Shown one piece after another: positions 41,873 to 52,819 of a DNA stretch of 64,000 nucleotides (position 1 is the stretch's first letter; the number at the start of each line of letters is the position of its first letter). Made by a program: the position numbers and the translations under genes. The stretch is from contig WNNJ02003236.1 in assembly GCA_012934845.2 (NCBI GenBank), positions 1 to 64,000 on the forward strand, given 5' to 3'. The notes below the pieces were generated by a model, which saw nothing but the letters and a program-made list of their open reading frames with translations, had not been told where the DNA came from and searched no databases. This stretch comes from Pomphorhynchus laevis. Taxonomy: Eukaryota; Acanthocephala; Palaeacanthocephala; Echinorhynchida; Pomphorhynchidae.

Positions 41873-42188
41873 GCGTGTTTTCTTTGCTGTGATGATCTTG
41901 GACATTATCTGACGCAAATAAACTCAAACTCTCAACATCCTGCAAGTCTAGTTGAAGTTCATCGATTCGAGCGTTACTTTCATTAATAAAACTTGATATC
42001 GATGCCGTTGATTTCTTATAGCGCATTGCCTTTTTCATATTTACTGCTCCTTGCTTGAGTTTCAGTTCTTTGCGTATTTCCTGTCGCAAAAATTCACGGA
42101 CACATTTGACTTTCGGCTGACTGGATTGCTCATTCGACAATCTATACTTGTTGATTAGACTGTCCAGAAGATGTTCGGTATACTCTCC
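41873..42188 (-). CDS. PKN: PKN exon a: N-terminal segment and HR1a repeat
   Basis: The acceptor ends ...tttacag before GGA; the donor is C|GTAAGT. The exon holds 105 codons plus 1 nt. It begins GEYTEHLLDSL and then gives the HR1a signature FLRQEIRKELKLKQGA, nearly the vertebrate PKN wording, followed by a coiled-coil stretch ending in DVESLSLFA. HR1a is the main contact for GTP-bound Rho and Rac in this family. There is no ATG ahead of the HR1 motif (the first Met is inside it), so the start codon must lie in an upstream exon that ends in phase 0. I could not find that exon in the AT-rich sequence to the right. Confidence 0.95.
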
Positions 42189-43245
42189 CTGTAAAGATAT
42201 TTTTGAAATATACTACAACTAAACTATTTTTATTGAATAAAACTTCAGTTTCGAGAGTACTTTCAGTACTTATAATTTAAAAAATAAAATTTGCTTATAA
42301 ACATTTAACCGTAAACATGCTAATAGCAGTAAATCATTCATTGCATTAAAAAATATTAATTTTTAATGTTGTTTTTCTAAAAATGTCGATTTTTAATATA
42401 ATTTCAACTCGATAAAAATGTAGATTTGGCAAAACATTAGTGTTCAAAAATTCAATTAGTTTTGTGTTTCGTATGCTGGCTGTATTAAACAATTTAAAAC
42501 ATATTTAGAAAATAAGTTGACGAACACTGGGATATCTATAAAGTAAATCAAGTTTCTTGTAAATTGGTTGTTCATACTTTTTAGTAAATTCCATTTGATT
42601 TAAAGAAATGAGACAACCAACAAAGGTTAGACGATAGTAAGTTAAATAGTTACGGAAATAAAATAAGTCGCATGAATATATGCATCAAAGTGTTGATGGT
42701 GGCTATTAATCATACAATCAATCTTATAGGCGTGAAAGTGTGCCGAAGTAAGAATTAGTATCGTAGAATTTGGTGTGAAAACTGAGCTTTGGGTGAAAAC
42801 CTAAGCTTAGTTTTGAATAGCCCGGGCCGTCTTGAGGCAAGTTGTAAGATTTGCATCCTCCGCATGTAGTGATATCTATAATTAAGTATCTGTCTAGAGA
42901 GTTCTGCCTGAAACAACTCACTAAACACATTAAACGATTATCTTCAATAAGGAGTAACGGCTAAGAGGTAAATGGAATTAAAGAGAGTAACAGGGGTCAA
43001 AGAGAGTAAAAATAATAAAAAGAAGTTTAATTTGGTAAATGCGGTGAAAGGGGATATAGAGGGATAAAATGAAAATCAATATATATGATAAATACCTGAA
43101 TAAATTTTTTCTAGGGTTAAAACTATCTACCGTATCTCCGGGGGCTAACATACCTGGTCCTTTAACTTTAGATTTAACTAGAAGTTATATAGTTAGAAAT
43201 GGAAATATATATTTAGCCAGCATTTTAATAGTTCATTCGTCATCG

Positions 43246-43329
43246 TTTTAGTGCTTATACCTGTTGTGTGCTTATACCTGTTGGGTATAAGCACTAAAAT
43301 AGCTTTCGGGGAAATCCCGAAAGCTATTT
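43246..43329. repeat. Two adjacent perfect hairpins
   Basis: Hairpin 1 has 16-bp arms, TTTTAGTGCTTATACC (43246-43261) and its complement (43284-43299). The loop repeats GTGCTTATACC, so the arm sequence occurs as a direct and an inverted copy. Hairpin 2 overlaps by three bases, with 14-bp arms AAATAGCTTTCGGG and its complement (43297-43329) around GAAAT. No gene ends here, so a terminator role is not supported. Confidence 0.7.
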
Positions 43330-43644
43330 GCAACAAATTAAAATTTTCGTTTGCACGATTTGGAAATCTATCAATATTTTGAAAGAATTGTCATCACGAC
43401 AATCTCGAGCAACGCCGATTTGACTAATCTTCTTATATATTGAAATTTTGATGTTTCTTTTATTCTGCACGCTACTTTAATCCTATTTAAAACAATAATA
43501 TTATATCAAAATTGTAAATTATTCTTTTTCAATATTAGTTTAAAAAATGTATTAATTCACAGATGGTATTCAAACTGTACGTTTGCTAAAAATGTTAATT
43601 GTAAATTAACATAATTTTGTTCAAAATAATTTTGATGACATCAT

Positions 43645-43735
43645 TCTGCAAGCTGCTTCAATCCTATTTATACGCCAACATAAATACGCTACATTTCAGT
43701 ATTGGTTGACCTAATCAGTTACCAATAATAAATCG
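43645..43735 (-). repeat. Outer end of the fold-back element, dispersed copy
   Basis: CTGCAAGCTGCTTCAATCCT, CGCTACATTTCAGTATTGGT and TGACCTAATCAG match the arm end at 17443/17933. A shorter piece (CTGCACGCTACTTTAATCCT) lies at about 43467-43486. Confidence 0.6.
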
Positions 43736-44399
43736 TACATACCAATAATAAATAATCCGATAGAAGTAAGGTACCTCGCGTACAGTCTGTATTTAAATAT
43801 TTTTTAAATGTATCCCTCTATGCTGATCGTATAATTTAAATCACATTCGAGCAATAATAGCAGCAACGTTTGTAAAGTAGCAATAACATAGATATATAAT
43901 AAAAGCATCGGTATTGATTGCACTAGAAATTCTTTAATCAAATTAAAATGCTAATTTTTTCGAATTCCTAAGTCGATTATGTAAAATAAGCTTTGCATTA
44001 TTCTAGCTCAACGTTTATTTAAATGTTCATGCTAACCTAGATTTTAAGGACTGTGTCGTTGAAATTTAATGTAACAATTTGAAACACTAGATAAAATTGA
44101 ACTTAAACAAATTTAAAATCTCCGACAATTTAATATATATAAGCAACTCTACGATGCAAGTATATGTGAACAATGCTTTTTATCTCAATAGAATCCATCA
44201 CTTACGTTTATATCTCCCATGTCTATGTCGTAATAATTTCATCGTTCATTGTTAAGCCTGATTTTTATCGCGTTAAGAGAAGAAAAGCAGCAGTAAAAAT
44301 TGACGAGAAACCAGCAGCGGCTATTCTTCCTGATTTCGGGCAGATCAGCTGTATATAATAGTGACTACAACAATATGCTGGGAATTATAATAACATTTG

Positions 44400-44640
44400 C
44401 AAAGTATTAACTATATTTAAATGGAAAAGCGGTATAAAGAGACATGCATGAGGACGGTTATTTTACAACAGTGATGGATACGATTGTAGGCTAAATAAAT
44501 TGAACAGCAAAAAAAATACACGTGCTGTAAAAATCGAGAAAATGCTAAAGGCAAAATACTTTTCAAACAACAACACTATAAAGCAGAATAAAAAAAGCCT
44601 TTTCTGATTTTTATGGGAGATGTGGGAACAATAGTAAAGA
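44400..44640 (+). pseudogene. FLYWCH zinc-finger-like relic
   Basis: One frame gives LFYNSDGYDCRLNKLNSKKN. A shift then gives YTCCKNRENAKGKIL. Together these resemble the FLYWCH pattern (Y-x-DGYxYRxNK...K-x-YWxC-KxRxxxCKAR), with the Trp replaced. FLYWCH fingers occur in MULE-type transposases and some host proteins. With at least one frameshift it is a relic. Short and diverged, so the family call is tentative. Confidence 0.35.
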
Positions 44641-45152
44641 TGTAAAAAACACGTTTAAATTAAACGCACTCATCACCAACGTAAAACTAGGTCAATACAT
44701 ATGGACTTGAAGTAAAAAACAGTGTGTGCTACCACAATATCAGCGCCTGCAATTTCATTATCGATAGTACATTATAATAGAAACATGTAAATGACGTAAC
44801 ATTAAATCGAATGTCTTGATTGGGCAGCATAAACTTAGAGGAAGCAATACGATACTGCGAATTTCGTTATTCATACAAATTTAAGACTTATTTCAGGCTT
44901 TCACACGTAATTCCATTTTTATGAATGCTTTTTTCTCTACATTTCTCACATCATTTAAAACATTTTAACTCAATTTTTTTAGTCGAAATACAATTCAATT
45001 CCGGTGGAAATAGTTAAAGTTTAAATTCACTTTCAACATTCCGCTGCTGATTTATTTAAAAAATAATTATATTTTGTTTAGCTTAAGTCATCCAAGTTTA
45101 AATTAAAATATAATATATAGAACATAATATGTTTTAATAAACTATTTTAATA

Positions 45153-45283
45153 GTTTATTATCAATCCATAAAAATTTTTAGCATAATAATTTAAATTTAC
45201 TTTTAATAATAAATAATATAAAAAATAATATTATTATTAAAAGTAAATTATTATGCTAAAAAAATTATGGATTGATAATAAAC
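45153..45283. repeat. Fold-back at the left junction of the duplicated segment
   Basis: Left arm 45153-45213 (GTTTATTATCAATCCATAAA...) is the reverse complement of right arm 45239-45283 (...ATGGATTGATAATAAAC). Imperfections are near the centre. The right arm runs into the start of the 643-bp duplicate at 45275. Confidence 0.75.
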
Positions 45284-46190
45284 AATATACTTTGTATTTG
45301 AATAAGATTCGCGAGATAATTACATTTTATAAGGGGAAATACGTAATTAGAATATATTTGGGCCCGTTGCTGTGTTGGGACGAGGAATAGGGGCCGACAT
45401 TGGATAACATAGCAATTCCTTCTGATAACCTCAAATCCTTATTCTGAAGCATCGTATATTATTTTTAGACAATTCATAAAAATTGACTTTTATTTTAAAT
45501 TTTAATTTTTTATTTTACAGTTATATAAATATAAAGCAGATAAAATCTTATATAGTAATTTATTATTACTAATTAATTATAGTTATTTTTATTTATATTT
45601 TAATTTAAATATGTTGACTCAGTTCTTTTTGACACATAAGATTAATTTATTTAATTCGGATCAATAAATAACAATCGTTATATTTAGAATAAACTCTAGA
45701 TTATAATCTTAATTAATCTAATCTTATTTAATTAATCTAATCTTATTTAATTAATCTAATCTTATTTAATTAATCTAATCTTATTTAATTAATCTAATCT
45801 TATCAAAGGAGCGACATGGCATAACTGCCACTAATCATGAGAGTGCATACCAGAAGAGTAGAATAACGAAATTACAAATAATTTATAATAAATTTATAAT
45901 TACGAGGAAAAAGTTATCTATCTGCAATGAACTTGATCATTTCTCCTATTTCTTAAAATAGAGAATTATAAATCAACAAAATATTATTAAAATATTAAAT
46001 TTAAATTATTATGCTAAAATAATAATAAACAATATACTTTGTATTTGAATAAGATTCGCGAGATAATTACATTTTATAAAGGGAAATACGTAATTAGCAT
46101 ATATTTGGGCCCGTTGCTGTGTTGGGACGAGGAATAGGGGCCGAAATTGGATAACATAGCAATTCCTTCTGATAACCTCGAATCCTTATT
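45275..46190 (+). repeat. Duplicated segment, copies 2 and 3 in direct order
   Basis: 45275-45917 is the apparently identical 643-bp match of 37307-37949. After 14 unrelated bases, 45932-46190 is a second, slightly diverged and truncated copy of 37217-37474. The pair therefore overlaps in content over about 170 bp. The third copy breaks off at TCGAATCCTTATTC. Confidence 0.85.
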
Positions 46191-46281
46191 CGATATAAAT
46201 TATATTGTAATTATATTATAATTTATTGATATAAATTATATCAGATATTATATAACATTTACTAATAATTTATATTTATTA

Positions 46282-46625
46282 TTATTTATTATATATATTC
46301 TGTTTGATTTTATTTTTACAGTAACATAGTTTAAAATATGCATCTATTAAATTATTAAAATGATTTTGAAGAAAGTTAATATCATTAAATATTGTTACAA
46401 TTCTTACAATTTCATTATTTAACGTATTATATTTAATATTATATGGTATGCATGAATGCTCATGCAAAAATATGTTTCTTGTAAATTTAAATATGTCATC
46501 TTTACGATATAAATTAATAGTAGTTTTAGTTAATGTTAATTTAATGTCCATATCTAGATATACACCTTCTTTATCATTAATATTGGTTTTATTAAGAATA
46601 AGGCTACCTGGATAAATTTCTTCAC
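46282..46625 (-). pseudogene. Penelope-like reverse transcriptase, C-terminal part
   Basis: The minus strand reads YPGSLILNKTNINDKEGVYL, DMDIKLTLTKTTINLYRKDD and HSCIPYNIKYNTLNNEIVRI. This matches the segment after the YIDD motif in Neptune-like Penelope enzymes, where a LDI(x)I line is followed by LYRKxDxF and a HxCIPxSIKYNxxxNEIxRI block. The frame is open for about 110 codons but is truncated at both ends. Confidence 0.8.
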
Positions 46626-48269
46626 TTTAGTGAAGAAATTAATAACTTAGTTGAATTGACATAGTTAATGTCAATTAACTTAGTTGAATTAAGATGAACT
46701 TAGATGATAACTTAGTTGTCAATTAACTTAGTTGAAGAAATTAATAACTTAGTTGAATTGACAATAATTTCAACTAGTCAGTTATTGATTTTCGATTAAA
46801 TGTCTAAATATGTTTAAAGTTTAACATGTATATACTGAATTATATTAATTCATTAATAATTAATTAAACAATAATTATTAAATAATTAAACTTTAAATTT
46901 AATATTAATTTTCTTTATTTTATAAACTAAATCAGTGATTTATAACATTGGAAATAATCTCACTAAATGGAAAAATGCTATTATATAACAGAAAATATAT
47001 CAACAGATAAATATTTAATATTCATAATAATTTTAACCGAAATTTATATTATATTTTGCCTAAGTTTTCTTACAAAGTTATATTTTTAAGTAAGTTATAA
47101 TATATTTAATTATAGTCTATCATTTAAATATCAAAGTTTCAATTATTCAAATGGCCTTTAAAGAGAACAATATCATTACATAATCTACTAATAAGATGTC
47201 GGTGCTATATTGTTTGTCGTATAGTAACTTTCTAAATATTTTCGATTTAAGTTACTTATTGTATTAAAATATAAGATCACCATCATGATTGCAAGCAAAA
47301 AGTTAGTATCGAAATGACGATTCAAGACAATTATTAAAATGACACAAAGTCACGATTATTAAATATCATGAATGACAATTAAAATAAACATTTGGTTAAC
47401 AGTGTTCATGTTAACAGGTTAATGCGTTTTTAAAAATAATTTCTTTGAATTGTTAGTTAGATAATTCATTAGCTTTTAATTTATTACCATGCCCACGTAA
47501 TTACTTTTTAAACACGGTCAACGAATTAATAATAGATTTAAAGGTTAGTAAAGCTCTAAATACGGATTTATTTTAAACATTTAATTACTCTATCACAGTA
47601 TATCGGCAACCGTGAAAATTCTTTTTAATTTAAAAATCGATATTTACGTTTTAATATTTCAGTATAAATGGTTTCAAGATAAAACAGTCTATGTTACTTT
47701 AGGGTTAGACAATGTTTAGGATTTTAAAAAATGATAATAATTTCCAGAGCAAATTTGCGTACGAACAAAACGTTTTATATTGTTACTTGCTTGAGTTTTC
47801 TGTCTGAATTATATGCTAAATATGTATTCAATTCTAAGTTTTTATAACAAGTCGTTGTCCAACTTTTCCTACTACAGTTTTGCCCTTACACTTTCTAAGC
47901 GTGCTTTTAATCTTGAAGCACAAGATTACTGTAAGCAGTAATCTTTTATTTTACTATCCCCATTGGGGGCTAATCTACACTATGGGTCGAAATAAAGGTA
48001 TCGATAAAACAAAGCGAGACGATAATCAAATTTTTATTTTCCCATTAAATTCGTTACAAATGAAAATGTACATATCGAAGATCATATTCGTTTTTAAGAA
48101 ATTTACTTAGTGAAATGTACAAATAAAAAAGGAGCACAAATAAAAGATATTTTATCTCCTTTGGAGACGAGAAGGGCAAATATAAGGATTCTGAAGTGTA
48201 GTATCAATACAAAGATATGTACAGTTTTAACTTGTCTGAATTCGATGTAAACGAACTTGCTCTTGTGAA

Positions 48270-48706
48270 GGAAATTAAACAATTAAGTGGAAATAGCCAT
48301 CAAAACTTTACTAAATTTAAATATCAATATCAATTGTCTTATACATTCCTTTAACTTATATCCTGAAAAAATATTTTATAGTTTTGTAAGGAAATTTATG
48401 GGTACCTTTAGAATTGCATTTTTATTCACAAGTTCGCGAATCAATATCAATATCAATTGTCTTCTACATTCCTTCGCGAATCTATATAAATTACTTCAAT
48501 TCAATATTGATCTGTTGAATATAAGCCAATAACTGTCTCTGTTAAACACCTTGAATATTGAGCCTGATCTCGAGGAGGAAGACATCACGCTACTTGAGAA
48601 ACCATTTGCTTTCAAGAATATAAGATATATTACCAGTAAGAAGAGTTCGATACTGCCGATAGCATTCGCAACAACTTCCTTGGGCAATGCAAATTATCTC
48701 TAAGAA
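48270..48706 (+). pseudogene. Unassigned coding-like block
   Basis: The best stretch is 48545-48703, LNTLNIEPDLEEEDITLLEK, then PFAFKNIRYITSKKSSILPI and AFATTSLGNANYL before a TAA. Upstream, SFVRKFMGTFRIAFLFTSSR (about 48380) and NIDLLNISQ look related but are separated by stops and small repeats (AATATCAATATCAATTGTCT twice). The Lys/Glu-rich amphipathic text looks like real protein rather than AT-rich noise. I do not recognise the family. It could be exons of a host gene or a decayed element. Confidence 0.3.
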
Positions 48707-51300
48707 TGCTTTTAATTCTTCTTTTGATATAAATTTAATTTTAGATATACATCATCTATTGAATTAACATATATCATTTCCAGATGTTTCATACTTGGGG
48801 TATTGAGGGTCAACGTACACACTCTCGCAAATATGCTCTGCATGTACTAACTTCAAGTAGCACAAAGATGTGTATTGTCCTCTCAACTAGGCATCAATTC
48901 GCAAAAATTGTGGTCTAAATCATCCCGCATTCTTCTGTGTCAATTTTTTAAAGCCCACTACAATGGAAATTTATTCAAACAGTCAAAGTCGAATCTATAA
49001 CATATACAAACCTACTTTGACTCGTATTCAAAAAGTCAAAAGTTCAAACCGTAAAATATACAACCTACTCGAGTACAATTATCAAAAGATGAAATTTTTT
49101 TACTTATCGACAAAAGGAACAATGAATTGATAGAAAAAGATAGTATTAGTATTCTGTTCAAACACCAATAAACTGGCACTTTCTCATCAAGCACATCACC
49201 TGATCGATCCGCTTCTTCTACCAATTACGACTATAAATCAGACAACATCAAACTCCAGAGAAATCTGGTAAATGGTTAAAACTTATAAGAAATGGTGAAG
49301 AGGTCGCTGAAAACACTAATAACGACCACTGAACAAGCAGGTAAAATAGGATCCTGAATAGGAATGTCATTGACGGGAAAACAAACCTTCCTGAAGTCAA
49401 CCGCAACTAGTAGGGTTGTGTTATTCCATTTGTTAGGCAACGAAATGGGAAATAGTCAATAATCATTTTTACTTAATATACTTCAGTGGAATTCGGAGAG
49501 CAAACTTCAGTGGAATTCAGTCTTCCTGCTTAAATATATATTTAAAAATAAGTAGTTTGTTAGTTGGAAGCAAAATTTGTTATGCTAGATTGATGATCAA
49601 GCAATCCTGATAAATGCAGTCTAGTGGATGTACTCCAACAACCCTGGTGGATGCACTCATCCAGCAACTATTAAAACTGGTGCATCTAGTTTTAACAGAG
49701 TTTGTAAGGGTATATTACCATAATAATTTTGGAGCAACTCCCTGGCCATAACCCTCCCAACTTTGAGTAGTTTCAGGAGTATTGGCTTGTTAGTTACTGA
49801 CATCCTGAATGCCTGGAATCCATCACCAGGTATCTACAAAGCGCATTCGACAATCTGCACTTGTATATGTCAGCTTTTGTCATATGGTCAGAGGAAGGAT
49901 ATCGAAATTTATATGTTGCTAGCTGTGCTGTCGAATACTGCAGATAAAAATATAGCACGAAGAATATTTTAAGCAAAGAAAAATCCTGTCAATCAAATCA
50001 GCTAACTGAATCTACGTATTTAATATAATTATAAAATAAACAATACAATAATAATGCTAAATCAAAAAGTAATAATTAAATAATAAAATAAATAATTGTT
50101 TTAAGATTTTTTATAATTTAAATCAAGATAAAATAAAAAAAATTGAAATTTAAAATAAAAGTCAGTTTTATATTTCTAAAAGATTTCATTTCATTTCATT
50201 TTCTAAACTTTTATTTAGATATTATCAAAATGTCAGTCAAAATAAAACCAAAATTTTATTTTTAATAAAGTCTTTAAGGTAACCATGCTAGGGAATCAAT
50301 AAGTCCCTTGTTATTTTAAGTTTGCAACAATATAAGCAGTAAACTAAGATAATTTTTAAAAGATTAATGTCTCAATTTGGACAAGAACTCAGTCCAAATT
50401 TTTAGAAACGAAATGCACAGTGATTCTAAAAAAAGTTGATTAATTTAACCAGTGAGTATTTAATTAAGGGGATTCAATTATTCAGTTATTGCTTAAACAA
50501 AGTAGCTACTGTAACAGATAAATTACCGTATATCCAGATATGTGGAAAACTAATGTCTCTTAACTTTATTTAATGACGCCTCTTATATAATTTTGAAGTC
50601 TTACTGTAATAATATAGTCTTACTTATATAATATATAGCATAATATAATATATAGCTTATATTTATAAATATAAAGATATAAATATATATAAATATAAAT
50701 ATCTAAAAGATTAATAAGATTAACAGATTAATAAATAATAAATACAATTTTGGAATAATTATTAAACTGATCATATATAGTAGCGGTTTAACTGTAATGA
50801 ATAGGTATATATAATCTATAGTTTGCCATAATTTGAAGTTGATATACTTGGACAGTCATTGTTAATAATTAGTTATTATCAATTGGTAGCATTGCATATT
50901 ATTCACACGTTAGAATAAAATTTTTGGCAATTTTATAATGATGACATTGGCACATATTAAGTTTAGTGGGCGAGTTCATAATTTATTATATTTTCGTTAG
51001 AGTTATAATTTGGCTATTATCGAGTTATAATTTAGTATTTGTGAAAAAACTTATGAAGCAATTTAAGAATAAACTTGACGGTTGCTTGACAAAATGGTAT
51101 TGGCAGAGCAATATTTTAAGTTGATACTAATTTTAAGTTGTTCTACTTTAAGTTGATAAACAATATTTTGCACTTATAATATACATTTAGTTAAGCTCGG
51201 TAATCTAAAAGTATATAAGTATATATATTGGGGATGTTAGGTAGAAGCAGTTGGTCTAGATCCACGGAAAATTTCAATATATATTATGGTTGTATTTGAA
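48706..51300. other. Mixed region, no gene assigned
   Basis: 49060-49260 contains a second coding-like stretch on the plus strand, RVQLSKDEIFLLIDKRNNEL, broken by one stop and followed by SSSTSPDRSASSTNYDYKS. It is not recognised. 49763-49972 is an open frame of 69 codons, also not recognised. 50000-51300 is AT-rich and empty. Confidence 0.45.
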
Positions 51301-51306
51301 ATAGAC

Positions 51307-51307
<1 letters not shown>

Positions 51308-51350
<43 letters not shown>
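51308..51350. repeat. (AT)n microsatellite
   Basis: An uninterrupted run of about 40 bases of alternating A and T. Confidence 0.95.
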
Positions 51351-51352
<2 letters not shown>

Positions 51353-51780
51353 ATTGCGAAAAATCGCTTGAAACTGTGGTCCAGGAGCCAAAGCTGGCTA
51401 CGATTGATTTTTAATCCATATTTGCTGCTAAATAACTGGACTTCGATCATCAGCTCAATCAGTCTAATGTATCACTCCGAGACGTTCCTAACTACCCAGC
51501 AGTCATCGTCAGTCAGATGAAGTGGTTAGGGTACGTTTCAACTGCTTTTGTGAACACTATAAAGACACCAGCAATTCCTCACGATGCTATACGAAGCTCA
51601 GGTGCAGAAAGCGTTTTTACTGCTTGTCGCGTGTGTGGACCTTCTAGTTATTCTTTATGTAAGGCACAAATGCGTATCCGTTGATTACGAGGGCACTGAA
51701 TTTCTCACAGGATTCCAAAAGGAATGCGTCATTTTATAAATTGTTATTGCGAAAAATCGCTTTAAACTGTGGGCCAGGAA
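51349..51780. repeat. Segment bounded by a direct repeat
   Basis: TTGTTATTGCGAAAAATCGC plus about 20 further bases occurs at 51348 and again at 51741, about 392 bp apart. The part 51410-51552 is similar to 62268-62411 (shared TAACTNCCAGCAGT...AGTCAGA...GTTAGGNTA...TTGCTTTT). The inside is not obviously coding. Confidence 0.55.
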
Positions 51781-51799
51781 CCAAGTAGTCTGCATAAGT

Positions 51800-52072
51800 A
51801 GTGCCGACTTCCTTATCACTCCTAGACGATTTGATGGTAGCCGGCAGCACTCATCAGTAGGGTGAACTACCATCAGTCGTTTCGGCTCCCTTGTGATATA
51901 TTAAATAGGCATTTCCGAGAAAAAACAAAAATTTGTGCCACGTTACCAAATTCTCGGAAATGCCTATTTAATATATCACAAGGGAGCCGAAACGACTGAT
52001 GGTAGCTCACCCTACTGATGAGTGCTGCTGGCTACCATCAGCTCGTCTAGGAGTGATAAGGAAGTCTGCTCT
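51800..52072. repeat. Head-to-head inverted repeat of the 360-bp unit
   Basis: Left arm 51800-51921 is the reverse complement of right arm 51952-52072 with few changes. The spacer is about 30 bases. The arms contain GGCATTTCCGAGA and GACTTCCTTATCACTCCTAG at their two ends. Confidence 0.85.
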
Positions 52073-52819
52073 ACTTGTAATCGAACTCCAGTTTTTGGCA
52101 ACATCTACGATTATAAAACTGAAGCTTTTTAGCTCCCGGAGCACAGTTTAACACAGTCAGATATAGAATTATAAAAATGTATCCTCCAAAAGATCCTGTG
52201 AGAAAGCAAGCAACGACAGCAAGTGAAATTTCTGCCGAATAAAATTAGGATCGTCATGGAAAGCACATGGTTAGTTTAAAGAGGCTATGCCCATGCTACC
52301 ACGTAAGCAAATTCTGGGAAATGCCTATTTAATATATCACAAGGCAGTCGAAACGACTGATGGTAGTTCACCCTACTGATGAGTGCTGCTGGCTACCATC
52401 AGCTCGTCTAGGAGTGATAACGAAGTCTGATCTACTTGTATTCGAACTCCGATTTTTGGCAACATCTACGATTATAAAACTGAAGCTTTTTAGCTCCCGG
52501 AGCACAGTTTAACACAGTCAGATATAGAATTATAAAAATGTATCCTCCAAAGGATCCTGTGAGAAAGCAAGCAACGACAGCAAGTGAAATTTCTGCCGAA
52601 TAAAATTAGGATGGTCCGGAAAGCACATGGTTAGTTTAAAGACGCTATGCCCATGCTACCACGTAAGCAAATTCTCGGAAATGCCTATTTACTATATCAC
52701 AAGGCAGCCGAAACGACTGATGGTAGTTCACTCTACTGATGAGTGCTGCTGGCTACCATCAGCTCGTCTATAAGTGATAAAGAAGTCTGCTCTACTTGTA
52801 ATCCGGTTTTTGGCAATAT
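51945..52819 (+). repeat. Tandem repeat, unit about 360 bp, 2.4 copies
   Basis: The marker TTCT(C/G)GGAAATGCCTATTT starts at 51951, 52312 and 52672, giving periods of 361 and 360. The third copy stops at about 52819 in GGTTTTTGGCAA. Each unit contains a hairpin with 11-bp arms, CTGATGGTAGC and GCTACCATCAG (51996-52006 and 52031-52041 in unit 1), around CTGATGAGTGCTG. In units 2 and 3 one arm base differs. No open frame runs through the unit. Confidence 0.88.

Larger units (their letters stand above)
42189..48270. other. Region upstream of the visible PKN exons: relic elements, no host gene identified
   Basis: The first PKN exon and promoter should lie in or beyond this region but I could not recognise them. 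Listed elements: 43246-43329 hairpins, 43645-43735 repeat end, 44400-44640 FLYWCH-like relic, 45153-46190 duplicated repeats, 46282-46625 Penelope-like RT. 42720-43060 is less AT-rich and purine-rich on the plus strand but has no convincing frame. 46620-46790 is a scrambled array of TTAGTTGAATTGACA-type words. 46800-48270 is AT-rich and empty by eye. Confidence 0.55.

Noticed and set aside
42724-42930. Minus-strand frame of 68 codons as PKN first exon
   Set aside because: No resemblance to PKN N-termini and no donor in phase 0 at a sensible place.
51990-52045. Hammerhead ribozyme in the 360-bp unit (CTGATGAG and CGAAAC both present)
   Set aside because: GAAAC lies before, not after, CTGATGA. 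Even in a circular or tandem arrangement the flanking bases do not pair as stem II. The CTGATGGTAGC/GCTACCATCAG hairpin overlaps the site.
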